From NCBI GenBank assembly GCA_023228025.1, contig JALOCD010000014.1:1-54073 (forward strand): a stretch of DNA of 54,073 nt. Reading direction: 5' to 3'. This document shows, in pieces, positions 8,609 to 16,776 of this stretch (positions are counted from its first letter, which is position 1; every line of letters begins with the position of its first letter). The position numbers were made by a program, and so were the translations under genes. The stretch is from Prolixibacteraceae bacterium. Lineage in GTDB: Bacteria; Bacteroidota; Bacteroidia; Bacteroidales; Prolixibacteraceae. Below the pieces are notes generated by a model. The model did not search any database. It was not told the origin of the DNA and saw only the letters and a list, made by a program, of their open reading frames with translations.

Positions 8609-8785
8609 ATGTACGATACCGGCATTTATATCAGCGAATTTTACCTAACGGATGATCCTCAACAAAACCGGAGACTGGCCGTAGGAGAATATTGCAGCAA
8701 AGACCAAAGAGGTGGTGGATTGGATGACAATGATTATACGGAAATAGAACGGAATCAAATACTTCCTATTCAAAAGCAAGGTTGA
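8609..8785 (+). CDS. Possible 58-residue orphan or remnant
   Basis: An open frame from ATG 8609 to TGA 8783-8785, starting MYDTGIYISEFYLTDD. It overlaps the 3' end of the convergent restriction gene by 20 bp, and the nearest upstream in-frame stop is at 8573. No family recognised and no clear ribosome-binding site. It lies exactly at the junction between the ileS operon and the restriction island, so it could be the tail of a gene disrupted when the island arrived. Confidence 0.25.
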   Translation: MYDTGIYISEFYLTDDPQQNRRLAVGEYCSKDQRGGGLDDNDYTEIERNQILPIQKQG

Positions 8786-9473
8786 AAAAATCCTTTAGTT
8801 TGCTGGTATTTTTGACCACATATTCCCCCCCAGTACATTCAAAAATTACTTCAGGCAAAACATCAAATAGATTTTCCAACGCGTTATCTGTGCCTGTAAC
8901 AAGACTATAAAAACTTGCTCCATCAATTTGCCTAACATGTTCATTTATAGGACATCTTTCTCCTTTGTCCTTATTTGAGGGAATAAATGGTTTATTGTAC
9001 CTCTTTTGGTTTTTAGGTATAATAGAAACATAATATGCAGTATATCCCTTATATTTGCTTGCTTTTGGACTAATTAAGCCTTCCAACGAATAATATAGGT
9101 CAGACAATTTACCTCCAGAAATAGTATTGAATTTATTTTTTATTTCTGCAATGATTCTATTTTCAGTTGAAACAAGATCAACAACACTTCCGACCCTCAA
9201 GTTTGTCCAACTATTCGAATATCCAAGTATATTTTGATGAAAATCACCAATGAAATTTTGTAATGTTTTTTGCGCTTGACGTGTAGTCTCACTCTTTAGC
9301 CAAGTCTCAAAATCAATTCCAAAACCAGACATTTCAAAAATTGCAGAGAAAGGATCAATTACATTCTTGCCAAATACATCGCTTGCATTTCCTTGTGCTT
9401 CTTTGGCTTTAGTTAATAATTGCGATACTTCATAATTGAGATCAGAGTCTTTGATCCAACTTAATTTTGACAT
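8766..9473 (-). CDS. Type II restriction endonuclease, Eco47II-like
   Basis: 235 residues resembling the Eco47II family, whose members cut GGWCC. Seen: KNVIDPFSAIFE at 36-47, QKTLQNFIGDFHQNILGY at 68-84, and a PD-(D/E)XK core with D99 (VVDLV), E110 and K112 (AEIKNK). It acts on unmodified foreign DNA in the cytoplasm. It is downstream of, and in the same direction as, the m5C methyltransferase, separated by 93 bp. Low GC and AT-rich codons compared with ileS suggest acquisition. The recognition sequence is an inference from family membership. Confidence 0.85.
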   Translation of the reverse strand: MSKLSWIKDSDLNYEVSQLLTKAKEAQGNASDVFGKNVIDPFSAIFEMSGFGIDFETWLKSETTRQAQKTLQNFIGDFHQNILGYSNSWTNLRVGSVVDLVSTENRIIAEIKNKFNTISGGKLSDLYYSLEGLISPKASKYKGYTAYYVSIIPKNQKRYNKPFIPSNKDKGERCPINEHVRQIDGASFYSLVTGTDNALENLFDVLPEVIFECTGGEYVVKNTSKLKDFFNLAFE

Positions 9474-9566
9474 TGGTTAGTGGTTTATGTTGTTATTTCG
9501 ATGATAAATATACTCAATTCCACTTGAAAATGAACTCAATGACAAATCTGGCAAATAATTATAAAA

Positions 9567-10793
9567 TTACTTTGGATATATTTTGTTTAGAAAATTGACA
9601 ATAGCGAATCCGACTTCTTTGGCAAAGTTGACTGGAACTGCGTTGCCAATTTGTTTGTATTGCCTGGAAATGGATCCGGCAAATGCCCAATCATCCGGGA
9701 ATGTCTGAATTCGGGCATATTCACGAACGGTAAAGGGCCTTGTTTCGTCAGGGTGGCATCGTTCCGTTTGTTTTTGGGCTGGACTGCATGTTAGTGTCAA
9801 ACTTGGCTCGGACCAACTCATCCTTCTTGCCATACCCGTCTTACCTCCACCCAAAAAGAAACTCCCACCCATATACTCTTTTTGTAAACTTAATGGCAGA
9901 TCACGCCAATATCCACCTTCAGGAACCAAGTCCAAAACTTCCTTTTTATTTTTTGGATATTTGGAGCCAGGAGAAACTGGTACATCAACCGGAAAGAGTT
10001 CCCCTTTTTTCAGTGCATCTGTTAGCGTGTATATACGTTTATAAGGTTTTGGAAATTCAAATAGATTAACATCAAGATCTTTTCTTATTCCAACAATAAG
10101 TAACCTCTCTCTTTTTTGAGGAACTTTGTAAAAAATTGTTTTGAAAATCCTGGGAGTAATAACATTATATCCAATCTCATCCAAAATGGAAACCATCCCT
10201 TCTATTGTCCTGCCATCCTCGTGGTTTAAAAGTCCCCTCACATTTTCCCCAATACAGATTGCTGGTTTTGTTTCATTGACGACCCGGGCAAATTCATAGA
10301 ACAGAGTACCTCGTGCATCATTTAATCCAAGTTTTTTCCCCGCATAACTAAATGCCTGACAAGGAAATCCACCAGTTACAATATCTACAATCCCTTTGTA
10401 ATTAGAGAAAGAGACATTTTTTACGTCATCTTCAATCACATTCCATTCAGGTCTATTTATTCTTAAAGTCTCGCAGGCAAAATGATCGACTTCATTCAAT
10501 GCCAGGCAATTTACGCCTGCTTGTTCAAGACCGATAGCTAAACCACCGGCGCCTGCAAATAACTCTATTGAATTGAAATCCCTGTTTGGGGAAATGAAAT
10601 TTTCATTTTCTACCGGGTTAAACAAAAAGTCAAGGGCACTGAAAATCTTCAGCTGATCCTTCTGATAAACCCTGTAATTGCTCATGGGTTCCCTGACCGC
10701 ACTTAGCTTTCCACTTCTGTCCCAACGCCTTAGAGTCTCCTTGCTTACAGATAACAAATCCGCTACTTCTGATATAGAATAATTCTTTTCCAT
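9567..10793 (-). CDS. DNA cytosine-5 methyltransferase with N-terminal MerR-like helix-turn-helix
   Basis: 408 residues. Residues 1-50 form a MerR/excisionase-like helix-turn-helix (SISEVADLLSVSKETLRRWD). The rest is a complete m5C methyltransferase: motif I FAGAGGLAIGLEQAG at 79-93, catalytic C145 in GGFPCQAFSYAG, ENVRGL (motif VI), QKRERLLIVG (motif VIII) and GNAVPVNFA (motif X). It protects host DNA at the sites cut by the neighbouring nuclease. An extra N-terminal DNA-binding domain in such enzymes typically represses their own promoter; here phased repeats lie directly in front of the gene. The start is supported by the intact helix-turn-helix. Confidence 0.94.
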   Translation of the reverse strand: MEKNYSISEVADLLSVSKETLRRWDRSGKLSAVREPMSNYRVYQKDQLKIFSALDFLFNPVENENFISPNRDFNSIELFAGAGGLAIGLEQAGVNCLALNEVDHFACETLRINRPEWNVIEDDVKNVSFSNYKGIVDIVTGGFPCQAFSYAGKKLGLNDARGTLFYEFARVVNETKPAICIGENVRGLLNHEDGRTIEGMVSILDEIGYNVITPRIFKTIFYKVPQKRERLLIVGIRKDLDVNLFEFPKPYKRIYTLTDALKKGELFPVDVPVSPGSKYPKNKKEVLDLVPEGGYWRDLPLSLQKEYMGGSFFLGGGKTGMARRMSWSEPSLTLTCSPAQKQTERCHPDETRPFTVREYARIQTFPDDWAFAGSISRQYKQIGNAVPVNFAKEVGFAIVNFLNKIYPK

Positions 10794-10796
10794 TTA

Positions 10797-10835
10797 TAAC
10801 CACATTACACAACATTACACATGGTTACAAATATA
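10797..10835 (-). promoter_or_regulatory. Methyltransferase promoter with phased repeats (operator candidate)
   Basis: On the minus strand TATATTTG (10835-10828) is a perfect -7 box. Just downstream, three 10-bp units lie head to tail on the plus strand: CACATTACAC, AACATTACAC, ATGGTTACAA (10801-10830). TAACCA/TGGTTA also forms an inverted outer pair (10797-10802 and 10822-10827). The repeats cover the predicted transcription start and leader, where the methyltransferase's helix-turn-helix could bind. Confidence 0.5.
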
Positions 10836-10891
10836 GTAGGTTTTATATAAGAATTTTATACTTTCCCGAAAAGATATCAACAAATTTCAAA

Positions 10892-11356
10892 ATGAAGAAT
10901 TATCCTGATAATCAAATTATTGTCCCTCGCTTTAATGAAGATAATGGTTTCTATACGACAAAAGAAAGGTCAAAGTTGATGAGCAAGATTAAGGGTGTTG
11001 ATACCAAACCAGAACTTAAATTAAAAAAAGCCCTTTGGAGACTTGGTTACCGATATAGGAAAAATGTCAAGCAATTACCGGGCAAACCTGATATCGTTTA
11101 TAAGAAATACAAACTGGTTGTTTTTGTTGATGGGGAATTTTGGCATGGTTATGAATGGGAAGATAAAAAGCAAAAAATCAAGAGTAATAGGGATTTTTGG
11201 ATACCAAAGATCGAAAGAAATATTCAACGGGACCAATTCAATAATCAACTTCTGGCTGATTCTGGATGGACTGTTCTAAGATTTTGGGAAAAGGAAATCA
11301 AAATGAATCTGGAACATTGCCTGAACCGCATCATTGATCATATTCGAAATTTCTGA
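10892..11356 (+). CDS. vsr: Very short patch repair endonuclease Vsr
   Basis: 154 residues. Vsr nicks next to T:G mismatches that arise when 5-methylcytosine deaminates, so it partners m5C methyltransferases. Seen: RSKLMSKIKGVDTKPELKL at 26-44, the catalytic aspartate in LPGKPDIVY (D67), FWHGY with H85, and NRDFWIPKIERNIQRD. The cysteine that precedes FWHG in the E. coli enzyme is replaced by E82. It is divergently transcribed from the methyltransferase, 98 bp away, and closes the restriction island. Confidence 0.92.
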   Translation: MKNYPDNQIIVPRFNEDNGFYTTKERSKLMSKIKGVDTKPELKLKKALWRLGYRYRKNVKQLPGKPDIVYKKYKLVVFVDGEFWHGYEWEDKKQKIKSNRDFWIPKIERNIQRDQFNNQLLADSGWTVLRFWEKEIKMNLEHCLNRIIDHIRNF

Positions 11357-11381
11357 AAAGGGGATTTGTTGAAATGCATTT

Positions 11382-11810
11382 TCACATTCTCTCCCAGATC
11401 AACTTCTTCCCAAATCCCAATCTGTTATCCGTCATTTTCAGGTAATCTATCGTGAGTATCCAGAGGGTAGTATCCATCAGGGCGGCAAACGGAAATCTCT
11501 TCAGGTAAGCTGAGCTTGCCTTGTCAAGGACTTCACCTTCAGCCTTGGTTAAAGTACCGGAGAACTGTATCCCCTGAATTTTGCCAATGATACTCGTTTC
11601 GAGCACAACATTCCCGGCAACTTTGTTGTTTTTTGTCACTTCTTGAATGTGCCTGGTTTCGTAACCGGAAGTAAAAACGAAAGCCATCTGCTCCTCCACA
11701 AATGCGTAGAAGCAGTTGGCTACCCAGGGTTGGCCACCAGATACTGTAGCAAGGGTGAGGACATGGTGCTTTTTGAGGAAGGTGGTGATCTTGGGGTCGG
11801 GAGTCTGCAT
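11382..11810 (-). CDS. Pyridoxamine 5'-phosphate oxidase-like flavin protein (YhbP/UPF0306-like)
   Basis: 142 residues with the split-barrel flavin-binding start HVLTLATVSGGQPWVANCFY at 15-34 followed by MAFVFTSGYETRHIQEV. It resembles the YhbP family; these small proteins bind FMN or a related cofactor, and the substrate is unknown. It lies convergent to vsr with 25 bp between. A single-gene unit with no strong functional context. Confidence 0.75.
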   Translation of the reverse strand: MQTPDPKITTFLKKHHVLTLATVSGGQPWVANCFYAFVEEQMAFVFTSGYETRHIQEVTKNNKVAGNVVLETSIIGKIQGIQFSGTLTKAEGEVLDKASSAYLKRFPFAALMDTTLWILTIDYLKMTDNRLGFGKKLIWERM

Positions 11811-11863
11811 GGGGACAAATTTAATAAAGAATTAAGCTAGGCCGATAGGGATTTTATTCGTAG

Positions 11864-12835
11864 CTATAAGACTTTAAATTTCTCTCTGTATTCCAGTGGG
11901 GTCATGCCCACAATTTTGTTGAAGACCCTTCTGAAAGATTTAGGGTCGGTATAACCAGTATGTTCGATGATTTCATTGATATTGTGGTTGGTTTGTTCGA
12001 GTTGTTTCTTTGCAGACTCAATACGCACATATTGCAAATATTCAATGGGAGGCATTCCCGTTGCCAGCTTGAACCTGCGTACAAAGTTCCTTCTGCTTGA
12101 AGGAATATTTTTGATAATCTCCTCGATGGTTTCAATCTCATGGAACTTTGTTTCAATGTTGTCCTGCACCTTCTTAACCAAATCATCTTTATGGCTGTGA
12201 CTTGGCACAAAAGTGCCAAAATAACTTTGTTGGTAACGGTCCATGTCAATGGCAAATATCTTGGCGATCCTGATTGCCATCTCATTGCCACAATATTGTT
12301 GCACGAGGCGCAACAAAAGATGGAAAGTCGAAGTTGAACCACCGCTCGTGTAAAGCCTGCCATCGATGGTTACAACATGATCGGGTTTCAAGACGACCAA
12401 AGGGAAGGAGGCCGCAAACCTGGTGCAGGCGTCGATGTGCGTGGTAGCCATCTTCCCGTTTAGCAAACCTGATGCGCCGAACAAGAACGCACCCGTACAA
12501 AAACTGGCTATCTCAGCGCCATTCGTATACTGGCGACGGATCCATGGAATGAACATCTGGTTCCTGGTAAGCGTATCCGACATGTTATCAGTTGTAAATG
12601 AGGGTATTAATACAATGTCTAACTTAACCCCAGATCTCAGCGATTTTACATGATAACCATGAAACGTGCAGCCATCTTTCTTAATTTGTTCTGGCGTTCG
12701 GACAATATGGACCATGAAAGGTCTCTCACGCTGATTCTCCGTGTAAACCCGGTTCACCGTTTCAAAAACTTCCAGTATTGCCGCTATGCTTAATAACTTA
12801 TAGTCCGAAGGCACGATCAATCCTAAGTTTCTCAT
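11864..12835 (-). CDS. GlxA-family AraC-type transcriptional regulator
   Basis: 323 residues: an N-terminal DJ-1/PfpI-like domain (residues 1-190, with the nucleophile-elbow segment IASFCTGAFLFGASGLLNG at about 109-127) and a C-terminal AraC-type double helix-turn-helix (FVRRFKLATGMPPIEYLQ and GYTDPKSFRRVFNKIVGM). Members are cytoplasmic DNA-binding activators whose N-terminal domain senses an unknown small molecule. It is divergent from the cluster of small enzymes starting at 13058, with 222 bp between, so it may control that cluster; this is inference from orientation only. Confidence 0.9.
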   Translation of the reverse strand: MRNLGLIVPSDYKLLSIAAILEVFETVNRVYTENQRERPFMVHIVRTPEQIKKDGCTFHGYHVKSLRSGVKLDIVLIPSFTTDNMSDTLTRNQMFIPWIRRQYTNGAEIASFCTGAFLFGASGLLNGKMATTHIDACTRFAASFPLVVLKPDHVVTIDGRLYTSGGSTSTFHLLLRLVQQYCGNEMAIRIAKIFAIDMDRYQQSYFGTFVPSHSHKDDLVKKVQDNIETKFHEIETIEEIIKNIPSSRRNFVRRFKLATGMPPIEYLQYVRIESAKKQLEQTNHNINEIIEHTGYTDPKSFRRVFNKIVGMTPLEYREKFKVL

Positions 12836-13042
12836 TTTTCAGCTTTTTGACAAAAATAAATGTTTTTGTCTTGAATACCCCTAAATTTGACTTTTTTATC
12901 ACTTTTCAACTCGTTTTTTTAAACGAATTTTGATTCCAGCAATTGGTTTAATAACCTGATTGTTAAAACTATTTAAAGTGAAGACAGAAAGGGAACCTTA
13001 ACTTGCAGTATATTGTAAAACAGTAATAATTAATCTTATTTA

Positions 13043-13049
13043 AAGGAGG
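13043..13049 (+). promoter_or_regulatory. Strong Shine-Dalgarno sequence deciding the start of the VOC gene
   Basis: AAGGAGG at 13043-13049 lies 8 nt before ATG 13058 but only 2 nt before ATG 13052, favouring 13058. Canonical Shine-Dalgarno sequences are uncommon in Bacteroidota, which makes this site stand out in the window. Confidence 0.6.
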
Positions 13050-13057
13050 AAATGATC

Positions 13058-13456
13058 ATGAAAAAGATGAATCCGGTCGTACATTTTGAAATGCAGGCAG
13101 AAGACAGAAGGCGAATGGCAGATTTTTACACCAAAGTATTTGGCTGGAAAGCGCAAATGCTGGGCCCTGAAATGGGTGACTATGTGCTTGTCACCACCTC
13201 GGATATTGACGAGAATGGCAGGCCAAAGGATGCGGGAATGATTAATGGCGGTTTTTATCCGAAAAGGGAAGGTTCGGCCCCGCACCCATCCGTGGTCATC
13301 GCAGTAGAAGATATTAAGGCATCCATGAAAGATGTTGTAAACGCGGGCGGGAATGTAATTGGCGAACCTGTTGAGATCCCAGGTGTTGGAATATTCGTCT
13401 CATTTACAGACACAGAGAATAACAGGGTTAGCATGATTCAGCCACTCATGGGTTAA
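13058..13456 (+). CDS. VOC-family (glyoxalase/dioxygenase superfamily) protein
   Basis: 132 residues starting MKKMNPVVHFEMQAEDRRRM, a typical single-domain VOC protein: conserved FYTKVFGWK, internal VAVEDIKASMKDVVNAGG, and FTDTENNRVSMIQPL at the end. VOC proteins bind a metal between beta-alpha-beta-beta-beta modules, or serve as binding or resistance proteins without catalysis; substrate unknown. It begins a run of same-strand small genes ending near 18.9 kb and is 3 bp from the next gene. Confidence 0.85.
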   Translation: MKKMNPVVHFEMQAEDRRRMADFYTKVFGWKAQMLGPEMGDYVLVTTSDIDENGRPKDAGMINGGFYPKREGSAPHPSVVIAVEDIKASMKDVVNAGGNVIGEPVEIPGVGIFVSFTDTENNRVSMIQPLMG

Positions 13457-13459
13457 AAG

Positions 13460-13879
13460 ATGGAAACTTACATCTTAGAAAATGACATAAAGGTCTTTTG
13501 CGTAACGGCAAAATCTTTCCCCAACGGGATCATGGAGGCGTTCAAAAAATTACATGCTTCTGTTAACGGAGCTGATAGGGGGCGTCAGTTTGGTCTTTCA
13601 CGCCCAAACCCCAATGGCCAAATCATTTACAAGGCTGCCCTGGAAGAGATCAACGAAGGGGATGCAGAAAGATTTGGGTGCGAGCCTTTTGTTATTCAAA
13701 AGGGTAGCTACATCTTTCTGGAACGGTTAAACTTTATGAAAGATTTACAAAGCATCGGAAAAGCTTTTCAGGAACTCATTTCACAGCCCGGAATTGATCC
13801 AAATGGTTATTGTTTGGAATGGTATCTGAACGAAAAAGATGTTCGCTGTATGGTTAGGCTTGATGATAACAAAAAGTAG
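13460..13879 (+). CDS. Conserved hypothetical protein, probable effector-binding type
   Basis: 139 residues, METYILENDIKVFCVTAKSF to CLEWYLNEKDVRCMVRLDD. The sequence is familiar from Bacteroidota and related bacteria, where it is often called a transcriptional regulator, but no DNA-binding motif is visible here. Possible relation to the GyrI/effector-binding fold is a guess. It starts 3 bp after the VOC gene stop, so the two are almost certainly co-transcribed. Confidence 0.7.
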   Translation: METYILENDIKVFCVTAKSFPNGIMEAFKKLHASVNGADRGRQFGLSRPNPNGQIIYKAALEEINEGDAERFGCEPFVIQKGSYIFLERLNFMKDLQSIGKAFQELISQPGIDPNGYCLEWYLNEKDVRCMVRLDDNKK

Positions 13880-13892
13880 TAGATTTCGTAAA

Positions 13893-14102
13893 ATGGTTGA
13901 GGTTTTCAAAACAAATGTTGAGCAAATCGAGCAGTCACAATGGCTTATTAATCAAATAATTTGTCATATTCCAAATGGGATGGTCAATTTTGATCTTGAA
14001 GATTGTGATAAAATATTGAGAGTGGAAGCCGAAAGTATTTCTAATCGGACCATCATTGATCTATTGAACAAAAATGGTTTTCATGCGGAAGTTTTGATCT
14101 AA
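13893..14102 (+). CDS. Small conserved protein, 69 residues
   Basis: Starts at MVEVFKTNVEQIEQSQWLIN; a longer frame from 13839 overlaps the preceding gene out of phase and is less likely. The pattern (short beta strand, helix, NFDLEDCDKILRVE, ELL-like helix, final GFHAEVLI) suggests a ferredoxin-like fold as in heavy-metal-associated proteins, but the CxxC metal motif is absent. Function unknown. It follows the previous gene by 13 bp in the same direction. Confidence 0.65.
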   Translation: MVEVFKTNVEQIEQSQWLINQIICHIPNGMVNFDLEDCDKILRVEAESISNRTIIDLLNKNGFHAEVLI

Positions 14103-14145
14103 AGTGGAAAAATGATTTCAATAATCCGATTTATAATTACAAAAA

Positions 14146-14526
14146 ATGAAGAAAAGCATTATAAAAAGTATTGGAGCAATTTTTGCAGGAATGATCGCAG
14201 GGGCTGTTTTGTCGGTTGTAACAGATCTTGTATTAGAAAAAGCTGGAATTTTTCCACCACCAAAACCTGGACTCTTCGCTTGGTGGATGTTATTGCTTGC
14301 GCTTATATATCGTGGCATCTATACAATAGCATCCGGTTATATTACTGCCGTTTTGGCACCGAACAAACCAATACTACACGCAATCATACTTGGAATAATC
14401 GGGTTTGTGGTAACAATTCTTGGCTCTGTTGCTAATTGGGACAAATCGGCTGCCTGGTATCCGCTTGCACTAATTCTGATAACATTGCCCTGTACATGGT
14501 TAGGTGGCTTTTTAGCTGAAAATTAA
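14146..14526 (+). CDS. Small integral membrane protein, four predicted helices
   Basis: 126 residues, MKKSIIKSIGAIFAGMIAGA at the start and helices around 8-28, 45-65, 77-97 and 105-122, with PPPKPGLFAWW in the first loop. No catalytic residues visible. It looks like an uncharacterised inner-membrane protein found with small stress or detoxification genes. It lies in the one-directional run of small genes. Confidence 0.65.
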   Translation: MKKSIIKSIGAIFAGMIAGAVLSVVTDLVLEKAGIFPPPKPGLFAWWMLLLALIYRGIYTIASGYITAVLAPNKPILHAIILGIIGFVVTILGSVANWDKSAAWYPLALILITLPCTWLGGFLAEN

Positions 14527-14576
14527 AAAGAGGCAACGATGCGATTTAAACAAAATAATCCAAAAACTATTTTAAA

Positions 14577-15143
14577 ATGAGGAAATTGGTTTCATTTATG
14601 CACATCTCGCTGGATGGTTTTACCACCGATTCAAACGGGACAATGAACTGGATTAAAGTTGATGAGGAGATGTTTGAATATGCCGGAAAACGGACAAACG
14701 CGTCTGATACAGCACTCTATGGCCGGAATACCTATCAATTGATGGAAGATTACTGGCCAACTGCAGCCGACCAGCCAAATCCCACCAAACATGACATCGA
14801 ACATTCAATGTGGTACAAAAATGTTAACAAGGTTGTTGTATCAACGACAATAAAAAATGCCGGATCTGCGAATACAGTGATTATCAGAAAAGATCTACCC
14901 GGAGAAATCAGAAAGATGAAACAGGGAATTGGAAATGAGATAATCATGTTTGGCAGTCCTTCATTAGCCCATTCCCTGATGGAGGAAAATTTAATTGACG
15001 ACTACTGGCTGTTTGTCAATCCGATTTTGGTTGGACAAGGCATCCCGTTGTTTAAAAACATCAGGCAAATAACAGCGCTCGAACTTATTTCCAGCCAGGT
15101 TTTTGCTTCAGGAGTTGTTTGTCTTCATTACGAACTAAAATAA
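14577..15143 (+). CDS. RibD C-terminal/dihydrofolate reductase-like protein, copy 1
   Basis: 188 residues, MRKLVSFMHISLDGFTTDSN at the start. Features of the RibD-C family: YGRNTYQLMEDYW, NKVVVSTTI, EIIMFGSPSLAHSLMEENLIDDYWLFVNPILVGQG. These are NADPH-binding reductases related to DHFR; substrates of the stand-alone forms are mostly unknown. A second member of the family lies at 16777-17346. The gene is followed 8 bp later by an SRPBCC gene. Confidence 0.88.
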   Translation: MRKLVSFMHISLDGFTTDSNGTMNWIKVDEEMFEYAGKRTNASDTALYGRNTYQLMEDYWPTAADQPNPTKHDIEHSMWYKNVNKVVVSTTIKNAGSANTVIIRKDLPGEIRKMKQGIGNEIIMFGSPSLAHSLMEENLIDDYWLFVNPILVGQGIPLFKNIRQITALELISSQVFASGVVCLHYELK

Positions 15144-15150
15144 AAAAATT

Positions 15151-15624
15151 ATGACCAACACTAATTCAAAATGTGTAGAAACACAGATGCTGATCAGAAA
15201 GCCTGTTTCACAGGTATTTGAGGCGTTTATCGATCCTGAGATTACAAAGAATTTTTGGTTTACTAAAGGAAGTGGCAAATTAGAAGTTGGCAAAACTATT
15301 ATCTGGGAATGGGAAATGTATAACGTTTCAACCAAAGTTCTTGTGAAGGAAATAGTGAAAAACGAGAAAATATCAATTGAATGGAACGAACCATCCACAA
15401 CTGTTGACTTTGAATTTTTGTCATTAATTGACAATACGACATATGTTAGAATAAAAAACTATGGGTTTGATAAAACAGGAGATGATCTTCTGGAAATAAT
15501 CAAAGATTCAACAGGTGGTTTTACAACAGTCTTAGATGGTTTAAAAGCATTTTTAGAATACAATGTCAATTTGAATTTAATAGCCGACAAATATCCTAAA
15601 GGAGTTACTCAACATGGAAAATGA
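15151..15624 (+). CDS. SRPBCC/AHSA1-domain protein
   Basis: 157 residues, with IRKPVSQVFEAFIDPEITKNFWF at about 12-34 and the C-terminal helix of the START-like fold (DGLKAFLEYNVNLNLIADKY). The fold encloses a hydrophobic ligand cavity; ligands of stand-alone members are generally unknown. It follows the RibD-C gene by 8 bp, so they are likely co-transcribed. A decayed relative lies at 18684-18933. Confidence 0.85.
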   Translation: MTNTNSKCVETQMLIRKPVSQVFEAFIDPEITKNFWFTKGSGKLEVGKTIIWEWEMYNVSTKVLVKEIVKNEKISIEWNEPSTTVDFEFLSLIDNTTYVRIKNYGFDKTGDDLLEIIKDSTGGFTTVLDGLKAFLEYNVNLNLIADKYPKGVTQHGK

Positions 15625-15876
15625 AAGATTGTAACCTTTCTAAACAAAACAATAATGAAAACAAAAACACAGGTAATACTGAAGGATGGACCGCATTGAC
15701 AGCTTATATTTCAGTGTTAGCGGTCATTGTAACGGACGACACAAACTAGACACGGAAACCATAAAAGATACATTTAACAAAGGTATTAATTCACTTAATG
15801 ACTAACCAAACTTTTGACGGACAACTTTTGACGAACAAAGAACAACGACACGCAACAGACAGAAAAGTAACAGAAT
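15625..15876 (+). other. Intergenic stretch with possible gene remnants
   Basis: No intact gene. A short frame ending at about 15803 (reading TETIKDTFNKGINSLND then stop) looks like a C-terminal tail of a lost gene, and 15690-15748 reads WTALTAYISVLAVIV before a stop. TTTTGACGNACAA is repeated twice at 15812-15836. The composition is AT-rich like the surrounding cluster. Confidence 0.3.
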
Positions 15877-16761
15877 ATGAAACGGACAATCATTTATTTT
15901 GCTTTTACAATTTTCACATTGACTTCGTGCAACAACAAAACAGAAAATGCAAATAATAAAATGGCGACTACAACAAGCGACAGGTTTACTTTTAAAAATG
16001 GTTATTCCGAAGTGAATGGACTAAAAATGTATTATGAGATTTATGGACAAGGTAGGCCACTTGTACTTATTCATGGTGGAGGTTCGACAATAGAAACTTC
16101 ATTTGGCCGAATTATTCCGATGCTTGCAAAAAACAGACAAATTATTGCAGTTGAATTACAGGCACATGGGCATACAAATGACCGAAAAACAGATTTGACG
16201 TTTGAGCAAGATGCAGACGATGTTGCACAACTTCTAAACAATCTTAAAATACCAAAAGCCGACTTTTTAGGTTTTAGCAATGGTGGACACACAACAATCG
16301 AAATTGCCCTTCGCCATCCTAAAATAGTAGATAAAATAATTTTGGCTTCAGCATTTTATAAGCGAAGTGCGGTTGTGCCTCAATTTTGGGAAGGCTTTGA
16401 CCATGTTAAGTTGGACGATATACCACAAGTATTAAGAGATGGGCAGTTAAGCGCAAACGGCAATGACACTGTCGCTTTGTTGAATTCATTCAACAAAGAT
16501 GTTCAAAGGATGAAGGTCTTTAAAGGATGGACTGACGAACAAATGAAATCTATAAAGGTACCGACTTTAGTAATCAATGGAAACAAAGATGTTGGAAGTA
16601 TGGAGCATGCTGTCGAGATGAGTCGCATTATACCTGACTGTGAGTTAGTAATCTTTCCAGGTGGTCATGGGACTTATTTGGGAGCAATCGAGTCGCTTGA
16701 CAATGGGAAGTGGATAAAATTTAACGCAACCGAATTAATAGAAGAATTTGTGAACAAGTAA
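15877..16761 (+). CDS. Alpha/beta hydrolase, lipoprotein-like
   Basis: 294 residues. A short signal with a lipobox-like TLTSC (C18) suggests export and lipidation. Then the hydrolase fold: LIHGGGS oxyanion region at 64-70, nucleophile S134 in GFSNGG, the acid in VINGNKDVGS and the histidine in PGGHGTY. The substrate is not readable; esterase, lactonase or haloperoxidase-type activity are all possible. The next gene begins directly at the stop codon (16762) or 15 bp later. Confidence 0.88.
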   Translation: MKRTIIYFAFTIFTLTSCNNKTENANNKMATTTSDRFTFKNGYSEVNGLKMYYEIYGQGRPLVLIHGGGSTIETSFGRIIPMLAKNRQIIAVELQAHGHTNDRKTDLTFEQDADDVAQLLNNLKIPKADFLGFSNGGHTTIEIALRHPKIVDKIILASAFYKRSAVVPQFWEGFDHVKLDDIPQVLRDGQLSANGNDTVALLNSFNKDVQRMKVFKGWTDEQMKSIKVPTLVINGNKDVGSMEHAVEMSRIIPDCELVIFPGGHGTYLGAIESLDNGKWIKFNATELIEEFVNK

Positions 16762-16776
16762 ATGGAAGAAAACACA

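Noticed and set aside
8572..8652. Second short frame (MKAWLTYETAEYHVRY) before the restriction gene
   Set aside because: Only 26 codons, no recognised family, and it competes with the 58-codon frame; neither is convincing.
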